A stretch of 64,000 nt of DNA from Mucilaginibacter kameinonensis (GTDB lineage Bacteria > Bacteroidota > Bacteroidia > Sphingobacteriales > Sphingobacteriaceae). The notes beneath the pieces were generated by a model. It was not told the DNA's origin and ran no database searches. It worked only from the letters and a program-made list of their open reading frames with translations. How positions within the stretch are numbered: the stretch's first letter is position 1; every line of letters starts with the position of its first letter. Below are positions 42,429 to 50,043 of the stretch, one piece after another. Where the stretch lies: assembly GCF_003675385.1 (NCBI RefSeq), contig NZ_RCWZ01000003.1:124001-188000 (forward strand). The letters run 5' to 3'. The translations under genes and the position numbers were made by a program.

Positions 42429-44768
42429 TTAAATCCCCCAGTTTTTATTTGGCGTTGCCCCCATGCTTAACTCGAGTGTGCCTCCGGCAGCAATATCCTT
42501 ATAGTCGATATAGCACTTGTTATAGGTTTTACCGTTAAGCTTTGCCCCTTGTATGTAAATGTTTTTCGCCGAATTATTGTTGGCGATAATGGTGAACGTT
42601 TTTCCCTTAGCGTATTTAGGATCGAGCCTCAAGGTTACTTTATTAAATACCGGACTGGTGATCTCCTGCCTGGTATCGCCCGGACAAACAGGATGCAAGC
42701 CACTGGCTGCCAATACATACCATGCCGACATCTGCCCAACATCTTCATTACCTACCAGGCCTTCTACAGAGTTTTTATATGCCCGGCTACAGATCTCGCG
42801 AGTCCATTTCTGGGTAAGCCACGGAGCGCCCAACCTGTTATATAAAAATGGAACATGGTGCACAGGCTCGTTGGAGTGGTTGTAGTAATCGTTCCACATC
42901 ATGTTATCGGGCGTTTTTTCAAAAAGATTGTCCAAATCGGCTATCACTTTATCGCGGCCGCCCATCAACTTTGCCATGCCGTTAACATCCTGGGGTACAA
43001 ACCAGCCTTGCTGATAAGGATTACTCTCGACGCAGCCATACCACTGTTTAATACGCCCCTCTGCAGGCCATGGCAGCCAGTTACCGGTACTATCTTTCGG
43101 GCGGAACCAACCTTTGTCCGCATCAAAGATGTTTTTAAAGGCTTCTGCCCTTTCGCCATATTTCTTTACATCCTGTGTTTTGTTGAGCGCTTTTGCAAGC
43201 TGCGCAACACACCAATCGCTATAAGCATACTCAAGCGTATAGCTGATGCCGCCGCCACCCGGAGTAAAGCCTTTATCGCCATTGCCAAATTTTTCAACGG
43301 TGCTCACGGCTAATTTATAGGCATCGGGTATGTTATAGTTACGAATACCTTTGGCATACGCATCGGCCATAACGGCTACCGCCGGATTACCGAGCATGCA
43401 GCCGCTGTAAGCATTCAACAACTCCCAGCGCTCGAGGTAATCCTTATTTTTTTCGTTAGCAAGGGTAACCAGAGAATTAACCAGATCATTAACCAGTGAT
43501 GGGTTAATAATGGTTTGCAAAGGCATCTGGCTCCTGAAAACGTCCCAGCCACTAAAAATAGTTCGCTTTTTAAATGTTGCGGTATGATGTACCTTACCGT
43601 CGCCGCCCATGTATTGCCCGGTAACATCACTTACAATGCGCGGATCAATCATTGTATGATATAATGCTGTATAAAACACCGTTTTTTGCTCTGGAGTGCC
43701 GCCCTGGATGCTTACTTTTGATAAGGCGTTATTCCATAGGTTAACAGTATGTTGGTGTACGGCATCGAAATTCCAGTCCTTTATTTCAGCCTGCAGATTG
43801 GCTTTAGCGCCGGCTATGCTTACAAATGAAATACCCGATTTGAGTATCACCTGCTCATTGGCGTTTGTTGCAAACTCGGTATAAAAACCAAGATGCTTGC
43901 CTTGTTTTTCTTTTAAACCTTTTAATACTTCTGCTTTAGCAACACGTCCCTGATATTTATCGCTGGTTACATCGTCCAGTTTCCGGCCCCAGTCATCAGG
44001 AATATCGGCACTCCAAACGCCGTAATTCTTCAGCGGCTTGCTGAACTGCGTATAGAAATATACGGTGTAATCAGCCTTGCCATCGCCATTACCCCAGCCA
44101 CCACCATCAGGCGTACATTTCATAAAACCTTCAATAGTATGGTCATCAACTACTTTTACATACTGTAATGTTGATGTTCCCCCTACCCTCCGGGCCAGAT
44201 CAATTTGGATGCGCGATTGTTTATTTTGAGGGAATGTAAAACGCAGCATACCGCTGTGAGGAGCTGCAGTGGCCTCGGCTTTGATATTGTAGTCTGTCAG
44301 CTGAACGCTATAATATCCGGCAGATGCCTTTTCACTTTTTTTATCGTAAGCAGAACGGTACCCCACTCCTGTAGTGCCCGGTTTACCTGCACTTGTTTTG
44401 AGTGCGCCGGTAGTCGGCATTACTAAAAAGTTCCCCAGATCGCCATACCAGCCAATGCCGCTCATTTGGGTAAAGGCAAAACCTTCGATACTTGTATGCT
44501 CATAACTGTAACCAGAACCATTGTCGCCCCCTGTTATGGTGTTAGGGCTTAACTGTACTAATCCGTAAGGCGTAGCAACACCCGGAAAAGTTTTACCTAA
44601 ACCATGATAAACACCCGCACCATCGGCACTGGTACTGGCACCAATAAACGGGTTAACATACGAAGCCGCATTCTGGGCCTTCAGTTCTGTAGCTACCCCG
44701 AGAGATAAACCCACAGCAAATACAGCGACTAAATATTTTTTTAATACAGGTAGAGTAGTTATGCTCAT
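42429..44768 (-). CDS. GH92 alpha-mannosidase 2
   Basis: Secreted GH92 enzyme of 779 aa. The signal peptide ends near residue 31 (TELKAQ). The beta-sandwich starts YVNPFIGASTSADGAG with GKTFPGVATPYGLVQLSPNT. The barrel has YTALYHTMIDPRIVSDV, GWDVFRSQMPLQ, the acid region ESNPYQQGWFVPQDVNGM and NEPVHHVPFLYNRLGAPW. The base region is VGNEDVGQMSAWYVLAASGLHPVCPG. Compared with GH92 1, the acid region reads ESNPYQQGW rather than EGNAWHWTW, so the two probably split different mannosidic linkages or substrates. It has its own LacI-type operator 165 bp upstream and is probably monocistronic. Confidence 0.94.
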   Translation of the reverse strand: MSITTLPVLKKYLVAVFAVGLSLGVATELKAQNAASYVNPFIGASTSADGAGVYHGLGKTFPGVATPYGLVQLSPNTITGGDNGSGYSYEHTSIEGFAFTQMSGIGWYGDLGNFLVMPTTGALKTSAGKPGTTGVGYRSAYDKKSEKASAGYYSVQLTDYNIKAEATAAPHSGMLRFTFPQNKQSRIQIDLARRVGGTSTLQYVKVVDDHTIEGFMKCTPDGGGWGNGDGKADYTVYFYTQFSKPLKNYGVWSADIPDDWGRKLDDVTSDKYQGRVAKAEVLKGLKEKQGKHLGFYTEFATNANEQVILKSGISFVSIAGAKANLQAEIKDWNFDAVHQHTVNLWNNALSKVSIQGGTPEQKTVFYTALYHTMIDPRIVSDVTGQYMGGDGKVHHTATFKKRTIFSGWDVFRSQMPLQTIINPSLVNDLVNSLVTLANEKNKDYLERWELLNAYSGCMLGNPAVAVMADAYAKGIRNYNIPDAYKLAVSTVEKFGNGDKGFTPGGGGISYTLEYAYSDWCVAQLAKALNKTQDVKKYGERAEAFKNIFDADKGWFRPKDSTGNWLPWPAEGRIKQWYGCVESNPYQQGWFVPQDVNGMAKLMGGRDKVIADLDNLFEKTPDNMMWNDYYNHSNEPVHHVPFLYNRLGAPWLTQKWTREICSRAYKNSVEGLVGNEDVGQMSAWYVLAASGLHPVCPGDTRQEITSPVFNKVTLRLDPKYAKGKTFTIIANNNSAKNIYIQGAKLNGKTYNKCYIDYKDIAAGGTLELSMGATPNKNWGI

Positions 44769-44920
44769 AATGGTAGTACCGGTTTTATTGTTTAAAATCT
44801 GGCAGCCCGAAACTGTGATTTATTATCGAAAAAAACTCTAATCGGCGTAAGTTTTTTATGACAGATAATCATTCAGCGTTTAAAAAATTGACCGGTATTA
44901 TTAATTGGTTATTACACGAC

Positions 44921-44950
44921 CAAATTATATAATAAAATCGATTTAGCAAA
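44921..44950 (-). promoter_or_regulatory. GH92-2 promoter with LacI-type operator
   Basis: TAAAATCGATTTAGCAAA (44933-44950) matches the consensus at every base. Its TTTG (44947-44950) is 18 bp from an imperfect -7 box ATAATTTG (44921-44928), the same spacing as at GH92-1. Confidence 0.75.
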
Positions 44951-45029
44951 TTTTAGTTGATTTTTATTTTTACTAAAACAGCGCCTGCCTTTTCGAGACA
45001 GTCGCTGTTCAATATTGCTGTAACCGTTT

Positions 45030-45443
45030 TTAGTTTTCTTCGGTATACTTTTTAAAGTTGTTGAGTATAGCCTGCCAGCCATTTTTTTGCATTTCAAGCG
45101 GATTTTGGTCTTCCGGATCAAATGTTACCTCAACTTCAGTTTGATTGCCGTTTGCTTTAAAAGCTACAGAAGCTTGTCTCCCGTTTGGCATAGTGTAGGT
45201 AAACTTTTCGCCGTCAATAACTTCATCATAAGTAGCTTCAAAATCGAAACCGAAACTTCCGTCTTTAGCCTCCATCCTTGCCGAATATTTGCCGCCAACC
45301 CGCATATCGTTAGATGCCGATGGGCATTGCCATGAAGGATCGGCAAAGTTCCATTTTGTAATATGCTCCGGATTGGTGTAGTAGTCCCAGGCTTTTTTTA
45401 CGTCTGCATTTACCGTAGTGGTAACTGTGATTTTATTGCTCAT
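45030..45443 (-). CDS. SRPBCC-domain protein (START-like)
   Basis: Small cytosolic SRPBCC protein of 137 aa. It begins KITVTTTVNADVKKAWDYYTNPEHITKWNFA, contains GGKYSARMEAKDGSFGFDFEATYDEV and ends with the C-terminal helix LEMQKNGWQAILNNFKKYTEEN. It is the last gene of the doxX-arsR-SRPBCC-SRPBCC unit, 4 bp after the preceding SRPBCC gene. It probably binds a hydrophobic ligand; the function is unknown. Confidence 0.88.
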   Translation of the reverse strand: MSNKITVTTTVNADVKKAWDYYTNPEHITKWNFADPSWQCPSASNDMRVGGKYSARMEAKDGSFGFDFEATYDEVIDGEKFTYTMPNGRQASVAFKANGNQTEVEVTFDPEDQNPLEMQKNGWQAILNNFKKYTEEN

Positions 45444-45447
45444 TTTA

Positions 45448-45951
45448 TTATTTTTTTAAGGTTAGTAATAGTTGGTCAAGTTTTTCGAGTGTTGCCATCA
45501 TGCCCTGTTCCATACCCATCTGGATCACAGTTTCCAGATCAGAAAGCGACTTATAGGTAACAACTGTTTCTACCAAAGCGTTTTCTCCCCTATCGGTAAA
45601 ATTCACAAGCCACTCGGCCCTGGGCAGATCCTCGTTTATTTCGCCTTCGGCGTTACAGAAAGCATCCAATGCGGTATAGTAATCAATGGGTTTAATTTTT
45701 TGATAGCCTGTCCAGCCCCAATATTCTGTTCCGTTTGGATCAACCATTGCATAGTGCCAGTGACCACCCTCACTAAAATCCATCGACTTTGTTTTGGTTG
45801 TTAATGGCGCTGGCGCAAACCATTGGTCAAGCAGTTCTTGTTTGGTGTAGCAATCCCAAACCAATTGCCTGTCGGCCAAAAACTCACGTTTAATAGTTAA
45901 TGTGTTTTTTACTTTGTCGGCAACGAAGTCGAAATACAAATTGCTTTTCAT
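45448..45951 (-). CDS. SRPBCC/AHSA1-domain protein
   Basis: AHSA1-type START-fold protein of 167 aa, starting LTIKREFLADRQLVWDCYTKQELLDQWFAPAPL and ending with the helix MEQGMMATLEKLDQLLLTLKK. Its start codon overlaps the arsR stop by 4 bp (ATGA), so the two are translationally coupled. It parallels the SRPBCC gene at 6692-7192 in the other ArsR module, and like it has an unknown ligand. Confidence 0.88.
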   Translation of the reverse strand: MKSNLYFDFVADKVKNTLTIKREFLADRQLVWDCYTKQELLDQWFAPAPLTTKTKSMDFSEGGHWHYAMVDPNGTEYWGWTGYQKIKPIDYYTALDAFCNAEGEINEDLPRAEWLVNFTDRGENALVETVVTYKSLSDLETVIQMGMEQGMMATLEKLDQLLLTLKK

Positions 45952-46268
45952 TTTTGTTGTCTTTTTAAGGTTGATAAAAGGTTATCGAGTTGCAGGAAGC
46001 GCGTTTCCCAGATTTTCCGGAATTGCTCCAGCCATTTGTCTATTTCTTTCATTTTGTCAATCTCCAATAGATAATAAATCTCCCGACCCTGGTGCTCCTG
46101 TTTCACGAGTTCGCATTCGGTTAAAACCTTCAGGTGCTTTGAAATTGCCTGGCGTGTAGTATCAAAATGCTCGGCAATGGCATTAGGCGTCATGGCCTGT
46201 AATGCAATCAAGGCAATAATAGCCCTACGGGTAGGGTCGGCAACGGCTTGAAAAATGTCTCTTCTCAT
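45948..46268 (-). CDS. ArsR-family winged-helix repressor (paralogue of 5302-5631)
   Basis: Repressor of 106 aa. The open frame extends to a GTG at 46283, but I chose ATG 46268 because it gives MRRDIFQAVADPTRRAII, in register with the paralogue MRRDVFQAIADPTRRDII. The recognition helix is TRQAISKHLKVLTECEL, against SRPAISQHIKILTECGL in the paralogue. No metal-binding Cys box is present. It lies downstream of doxX and upstream of two SRPBCC genes. The 42-bp palindrome upstream of doxX is a diverged version of the other ArsR operator, which suggests that each repressor reads its own version. Confidence 0.88.
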   Translation of the reverse strand: MRRDIFQAVADPTRRAIIALIALQAMTPNAIAEHFDTTRQAISKHLKVLTECELVKQEHQGREIYYLLEIDKMKEIDKWLEQFRKIWETRFLQLDNLLSTLKRQQK

Positions 46269-46285
46269 TGAAGTGCTAATCACAT

Positions 46286-46309
46286 ACCGGTTAAATAAGA
46301 TTAACCGGT
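46286..46309. promoter_or_regulatory. Inverted repeat between doxX and arsR
   Basis: ACCGGTTAA (46286-46294)/TTAACCGGT (46301-46309) with a 6-bp spacer, 17 bp before the arsR start in a short gap. It could be an extra operator or a weak attenuator; no T-run follows on either strand. Confidence 0.4.
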
Positions 46310-46322
46310 TTATTTGAAAAAC

Positions 46323-46703
46323 TTATTTCCTGATCATTGGCAGGTATTTTTCCCAATTGTCGATGATTACCCAGGCAACAATCGCTATCAATACCAATAC
46401 AATAGGCAAACCAGACGGAGCCACACTAATATTGGATAATAAAATACCGGTTAAAATAGGTACAAGCACAACCGCGCCAAGCGCCCTTGTTCTTGGGATA
46501 ATCAATAACAAGCCACCCACAACCTCCGCAGCCCCTACCAGTGGCATGAGCCAGCCTATTTCCATATATGCCTGCATAACTTTCATCATTTTTTCGGGCA
46601 TATCTTTAGGCATCGGCATGTAGTTCAGGAATTTATTCAGGCCGGCGTTAATAAACATAAGCCCGGTTAACAGGCATAAAACAAATTGGATTTTACTTTT
46701 CAT
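46323..46703 (-). CDS. DoxX-family small membrane protein
   Basis: Inner-membrane protein of 126 aa with four hydrophobic segments (about 5-23, 50-70, 76-94, 100-115). The DoxX pattern is FINAGLNKFLNYMP in the first helix and LMPLVGAAEVVGGLLLIIPRTRALGAVVLVPILTGIL in helices 2-3. DoxX proteins are poorly defined; some act with oxidoreductases or in quinone/thiosulfate metabolism. It is the first gene of the ArsR-controlled unit, with the promoter and 42-bp operator directly upstream. Confidence 0.85.
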   Translation of the reverse strand: MKSKIQFVLCLLTGLMFINAGLNKFLNYMPMPKDMPEKMMKVMQAYMEIGWLMPLVGAAEVVGGLLLIIPRTRALGAVVLVPILTGILLSNISVAPSGLPIVLVLIAIVAWVIIDNWEKYLPMIRK

Positions 46704-46725
46704 GATTGGTTTATTTTAAGTTTAT

Positions 46726-46767
46726 GAAACTGATTGGTTGCAAATATATACGCAACCAATCAGTTTC
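46726..46767. promoter_or_regulatory. 42-bp palindromic ArsR operator 2
   Basis: Perfect 16-bp inverted repeat GAAACTGATTGGTTGC (46726-46741)/GCAACCAATCAGTTTC (46752-46767), total 42 bp like operator 1 at 5242. It shares TGATTG/CAATCA and the central TATA-ATTTG, with paired, compensating changes in the arms. Confidence 0.82.
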
Positions 46768-46772
46768 GCAAA
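46741..46772 (-). promoter_or_regulatory. doxX-arsR operon promoter
   Basis: On the minus strand TTTG (46769-46772) is 20 bp from TATATTTG (46741-46748). The -7 box lies in the centre of the palindrome, as in the arsR-VOC promoter. Confidence 0.75.
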
Positions 46773-46906
46773 TTTATTTTTAAAAAATTTCCGGTTTGAA
46801 TGCGTCAACGAATGTTTTAGTATACCAGCGAGTTTTATCGGTTTGATTTAAGGTAGTTTCTGTATAGATTTACTCCATATATTTTAAAACACAAGCCTAA
46901 ACACTT

Positions 46907-47710
46907 ATGGGAATATTAAATTTCTTTAAAAAGACTATCCAAAATGCGCGGGAAAATCAACCCATAAACGAAGAAAACCCTTTACGTAGAGGCCCAAAAT
47001 CAACTCAAGAACGTAGCTCAATCAGTGATGAAACGTTTAATACCAGGCAATTTCAACAGGAAGTATTAGCTGTTGCTTTATGGAAATACAATGAGAACAA
47101 GCAGGATTATTCTTCGGCGTACAAATATCTTATGCAAATGGAAGATTTTCATTTGAGCGAAAAACAGGCAAATAAAGTTATAGAAACACTTAAACGTTGG
47201 AATGATCTTAAAAGTAAAAAAGATCGGTTTAATAGTTTAGTTAGCCAAGCCCAAACTTTAATTAATAATGGTTACAGAGAAAAAGCATTTGAATTAGTTT
47301 ACAATGCTTACGTAGAAGATCCTTTTGATATAGAATTGGTGCAAGTCATCAGTCAACTGGCAGACATTGATAACCCACAGAGCCATGTTTTAAAAATATT
47401 TGATTCATTAGTGACCATCAATCCACAAGATGCATATAATATCAAATACAGAAAGGCGCTTTATCTAAAGGCAAAAATGCGTTTTAATGAAGCTCTCGAT
47501 ATTTTTGAGGCACTTAATGTAGAATTACCTTTTGCATGGAACTACTACCAGACAGCAATAATTCAAAACCTGTTGGGAAACACTGAACTCTGTTTAAACA
47601 ACCTAACTACAACTTTCCAACTTGATCCTGATTTGAAACAAGATGCAAGAAGCTTCCCTGAACTTCAAAACTTGCAGCAAGATCCAAGGTTTCTATCATT
47701 GATAGCATAA
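46907..47710 (+). CDS. Helical-repeat (TPR-like) protein of unknown function
   Basis: Cytosolic protein of 267 aa with no signal peptide, not recognised as a named family. A basic, polar N terminus (NFFKKTIQNARENQPINEEN) precedes a helical domain (FNTRQFQQEVLAVALWKYNENKQDYSSAYKYLMQMEDFHLSEKQ). From about residue 115 there are TPR-like helical pairs: INNGYREKAFELVYNAYVEDPFD, YRKALYLKAKMRFNEALDIFEAL and LLGNTELCLNNLTTTFQLDPD. It ends with FPELQNLQQDPRFLSL, a common TPR-protein end. The gene is visibly more A+T rich than its neighbours and stands alone, which may reflect recent acquisition. Confidence 0.72.
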   Translation: MGILNFFKKTIQNARENQPINEENPLRRGPKSTQERSSISDETFNTRQFQQEVLAVALWKYNENKQDYSSAYKYLMQMEDFHLSEKQANKVIETLKRWNDLKSKKDRFNSLVSQAQTLINNGYREKAFELVYNAYVEDPFDIELVQVISQLADIDNPQSHVLKIFDSLVTINPQDAYNIKYRKALYLKAKMRFNEALDIFEALNVELPFAWNYYQTAIIQNLLGNTELCLNNLTTTFQLDPDLKQDARSFPELQNLQQDPRFLSLIA

Positions 47711-47722
47711 ACCCTTAAAACA

Positions 47723-47755
47723 AAACGCCCCGATATCTGCAATATCGGAGCGTTT
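47723..47755. terminator. Bidirectional terminator
   Basis: AAACGCCCCGATAT (47723-47736) pairs with ATATCGGAGCGTTT (47742-47755) with one mismatch, between convergent stops. Confidence 0.82.
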
Positions 47756-47758
47756 AAC

Positions 47759-48958
47759 TTATCCAATTTTATAACTGCTATCCCAGTTACAAATCTTTTG
47801 GCTGTATAAAGCCTGATTACCCAGATGCACGCTAATAGCGGTACGTGCTCCGGTAAATACATTACTGTCCGGCAGTTCTTTACGCTGTATTTTCTGATAA
47901 AAATCATTGAATGCGTACCAGGTACCATCTTTAGTGGCTTCGGGCAAAATAGGTGTACCTCCGTCCCTGTTCCATACAATACGTGTCGCGCCTGTTACGC
48001 CGTCTACTGTTCCTTTTTCAGTCAGCAACTTTTTCTCGGGGTAAAACATCCCCTGATCGGTTAGTAGGGATACGGTACCAAGCGTACCTTTTATTTTAAA
48101 CAGGTACCCGTCGTGCGCGTTACCACACATCGCACCGAAATTACCGATCAGGCCCAGATCCGGATAGCGGAGCATCAACTGTACGTTATCATAAGTTTCA
48201 CGGCCATCTTTGAAAACATCGATGCCGCCGGTTGCAAAAAACTCCTGCGGATGGGTATCAAAAACCCAGTTAATAAAATCAATCTGGTGCGAAAGCAGTT
48301 CGGCCATTAACCCGCCCGAATATTCCTTATACATACGCCAGTTAATAGCCCGCTCAAGGGACGGATCAGGCACCGGGCGACGCCAGTTTCCGTTGCGGTC
48401 CCAGCGGCAATCAACCTGTGTTACCTTACCCAGGTAGCCTTTATTGATCATCTCCTTAACCCGGTAATATAATGGCGAGTAGCGGTACTGATGCCCAACC
48501 TGCAAAACCTGGCCGGTACGCCCATGCATGAGATTAACAAGTTCAACCGCCTGCTCAATATTATAGGTCATTGTTTTTTCGAGGTATAAATGCTTGCCTG
48601 AGCGAATAACATCGGCAGCCACCTGGTAGTGCAGGTACAACGGTACAGCAACAATAATGGCCTCTACCTGTTTATCATCAATTAGTTTACGATAGTCTGT
48701 ATATGTTTTTACGGCGTCTGTTTTTGCCAGCTTTTGTGCTGCCGTCAATCTGAAGTCGAGCACATCGCATAAAGCAGTAATACGGTACTTATCAGGCATA
48801 CTGTTAAGAATATTCATGATGCCGGTACCGCGGTCGCCACAACCGATCACTGCTATTTTAACAGGATCATTCACGGGCTCCATCGCGCTTAAATTATGAT
48901 TGAGCAGTATCCCGCCCGTCAGCAAACCTGTATTTTTCAAAAAAGTTCTTCTCTCCAT
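47759..48958 (-). CDS. Gfo/Idh/MocA-family oxidoreductase with Tat-type signal
   Basis: NAD(P)-binding oxidoreductase-family protein of 399 aa. The N terminus MERRTFLKNTGLLTGGILL has a twin-arginine motif (RRTFLK), pointing to folded export. The Rossmann motif follows as VIGCGDRGTGIMN. The catalytic-type Lys is in LYLEKTMTYN, and the C-terminal domain begins near QVGHQYRYSPLYY, with GGLMAELLSHQIDFINWVF. Exported members of this family include GH109 glycosidases and inositol/sugar dehydrogenases. The substrate is unknown. It begins 12 bp after the ApbE gene, so the two are co-expressed. Confidence 0.87.
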   Translation of the reverse strand: MERRTFLKNTGLLTGGILLNHNLSAMEPVNDPVKIAVIGCGDRGTGIMNILNSMPDKYRITALCDVLDFRLTAAQKLAKTDAVKTYTDYRKLIDDKQVEAIIVAVPLYLHYQVAADVIRSGKHLYLEKTMTYNIEQAVELVNLMHGRTGQVLQVGHQYRYSPLYYRVKEMINKGYLGKVTQVDCRWDRNGNWRRPVPDPSLERAINWRMYKEYSGGLMAELLSHQIDFINWVFDTHPQEFFATGGIDVFKDGRETYDNVQLMLRYPDLGLIGNFGAMCGNAHDGYLFKIKGTLGTVSLLTDQGMFYPEKKLLTEKGTVDGVTGATRIVWNRDGGTPILPEATKDGTWYAFNDFYQKIQRKELPDSNVFTGARTAISVHLGNQALYSQKICNWDSSYKIG

Positions 48959-48970
48959 TTATTCAGTTTG

Positions 48971-49975
48971 TTATTTATATCCTTTAAAATAAGCAGTAAC
49001 CGTATCCGCTACATGGCCATCGGGCTTCCGGTACACGATATAAGCACCCATATCTTTCCTTTTAGACAGGAAGTTTAGCGTACGTTTCAATCCCATTGCC
49101 ATAAAGCCGTTATCATACCCGTCCGCAGTAATGGCATCGTTTGCATAAACTGTAACACTAATCATTTCGTTTTGTACCGGGTAGCCCGTTAACGGGTTCA
49201 TTAGGTGCGATACCTGTTTACCACCCGCTTCGTGATGCTTCCGGTAATTACCAGATGTGGTAATGGCGCCATCCCCCGGCTCAATCACTTTACGCATAGG
49301 GGCGGGATCAAGATCATCGCCGCTAATTCCCTCAATACCTACCTTAAAGGGTTCGTTCCCGGTTTTATGGCCTTTAATACGTAATTCGCCGCCAAGCTCA
49401 ACAAGGTAGTTATGAATGCCATGTTGCTCCAATAAAGAAGCCAGCAAATCAACAGAATAGCCTTGAGCAATCCCGTTAAGATCCAGTTGTACTCCTGGCA
49501 GTTTTTTTTGCAAAAAATTTCCTTTTAGGGTGATCTTATCTGCGCCCACATTGGCAAGAAGAGCCTGTATTTCTTTCCGATCAGGGTCGTGGCCGGGTTT
49601 AACCACACCAAATCCCCAGGCATCAACCAAAGGTTTTACTGTTGGATCAACCAATCCGCCGGTTGCCCGGTTAATCTGCAATGCACGTGCTACCAACACC
49701 CTGAATGTTTCATCTATTGAAATACCTCCCGTAGACTGGTTAAACTTACTGATGAGTGAATTAGGCTGATACAGGGACACCGACTCATCAAAACGCTTTA
49801 ATAAACTATCTGTTTGACCAGTACTTACCAGGCTGTCAGCCGCGTAATAAACGATGCTATAAGTGGTACCCTGGGCATACCCCTTTAACTCGAAGCGACG
49901 GAGTGGCTCCTGCTGTATAAAAGCACAGCATAACAAAATAAAGACGCAGGTGCACGTCAGTATGGTTATTTTCAT
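48971..49975 (-). CDS. apbE: FAD:protein FMN transferase (ApbE)
   Basis: Periplasmic flavin transferase of 334 aa that attaches FMN from FAD to a Thr or Ser of target proteins, as in NqrB/C and RnfG. It has an N-terminal hydrophobic signal (ILTCTCVFILLCCAFI). Family blocks are GYAQGTTYSIVYYA, VDPTVKPLVDAWGFG, LDLNGIAQGYSVDLLASLLEQHG, NYLVELGGELRIKG and ITTSGNYRKHHEAGG. They are followed by HLMNPLTGYPVQNEM and the metal-site region DAITADGYDNGFMAMGL. No obvious flavinylated target is in the window. Its operon partner is the Tat-exported oxidoreductase 12 bp downstream. Confidence 0.92.
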   Translation of the reverse strand: MKITILTCTCVFILLCCAFIQQEPLRRFELKGYAQGTTYSIVYYAADSLVSTGQTDSLLKRFDESVSLYQPNSLISKFNQSTGGISIDETFRVLVARALQINRATGGLVDPTVKPLVDAWGFGVVKPGHDPDRKEIQALLANVGADKITLKGNFLQKKLPGVQLDLNGIAQGYSVDLLASLLEQHGIHNYLVELGGELRIKGHKTGNEPFKVGIEGISGDDLDPAPMRKVIEPGDGAITTSGNYRKHHEAGGKQVSHLMNPLTGYPVQNEMISVTVYANDAITADGYDNGFMAMGLKRTLNFLSKRKDMGAYIVYRKPDGHVADTVTAYFKGYK

Positions 49976-50026
49976 AGTGAGATAGCCAAATGTAAGCTTT
50001 CTGTCGATTTATCTGAACCGGTTTCA

Positions 50027-50034
50027 TAAATTTG
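50027..50034 (+). promoter_or_regulatory. -7 box directly before the Nudix gene
   Basis: TAAATTTG matches TAnnTTTG and lies 9 nt before the ATG at 50044, again predicting a near-leaderless transcript. Confidence 0.45.
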
Positions 50035-50043
50035 ACACATCTT

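Noticed and set aside
46269..46283. GTG start for the second ArsR
   Set aside because: ATG 46268 aligns exactly with the start of the paralogous ArsR (MRRD-FQA-ADPTRR).
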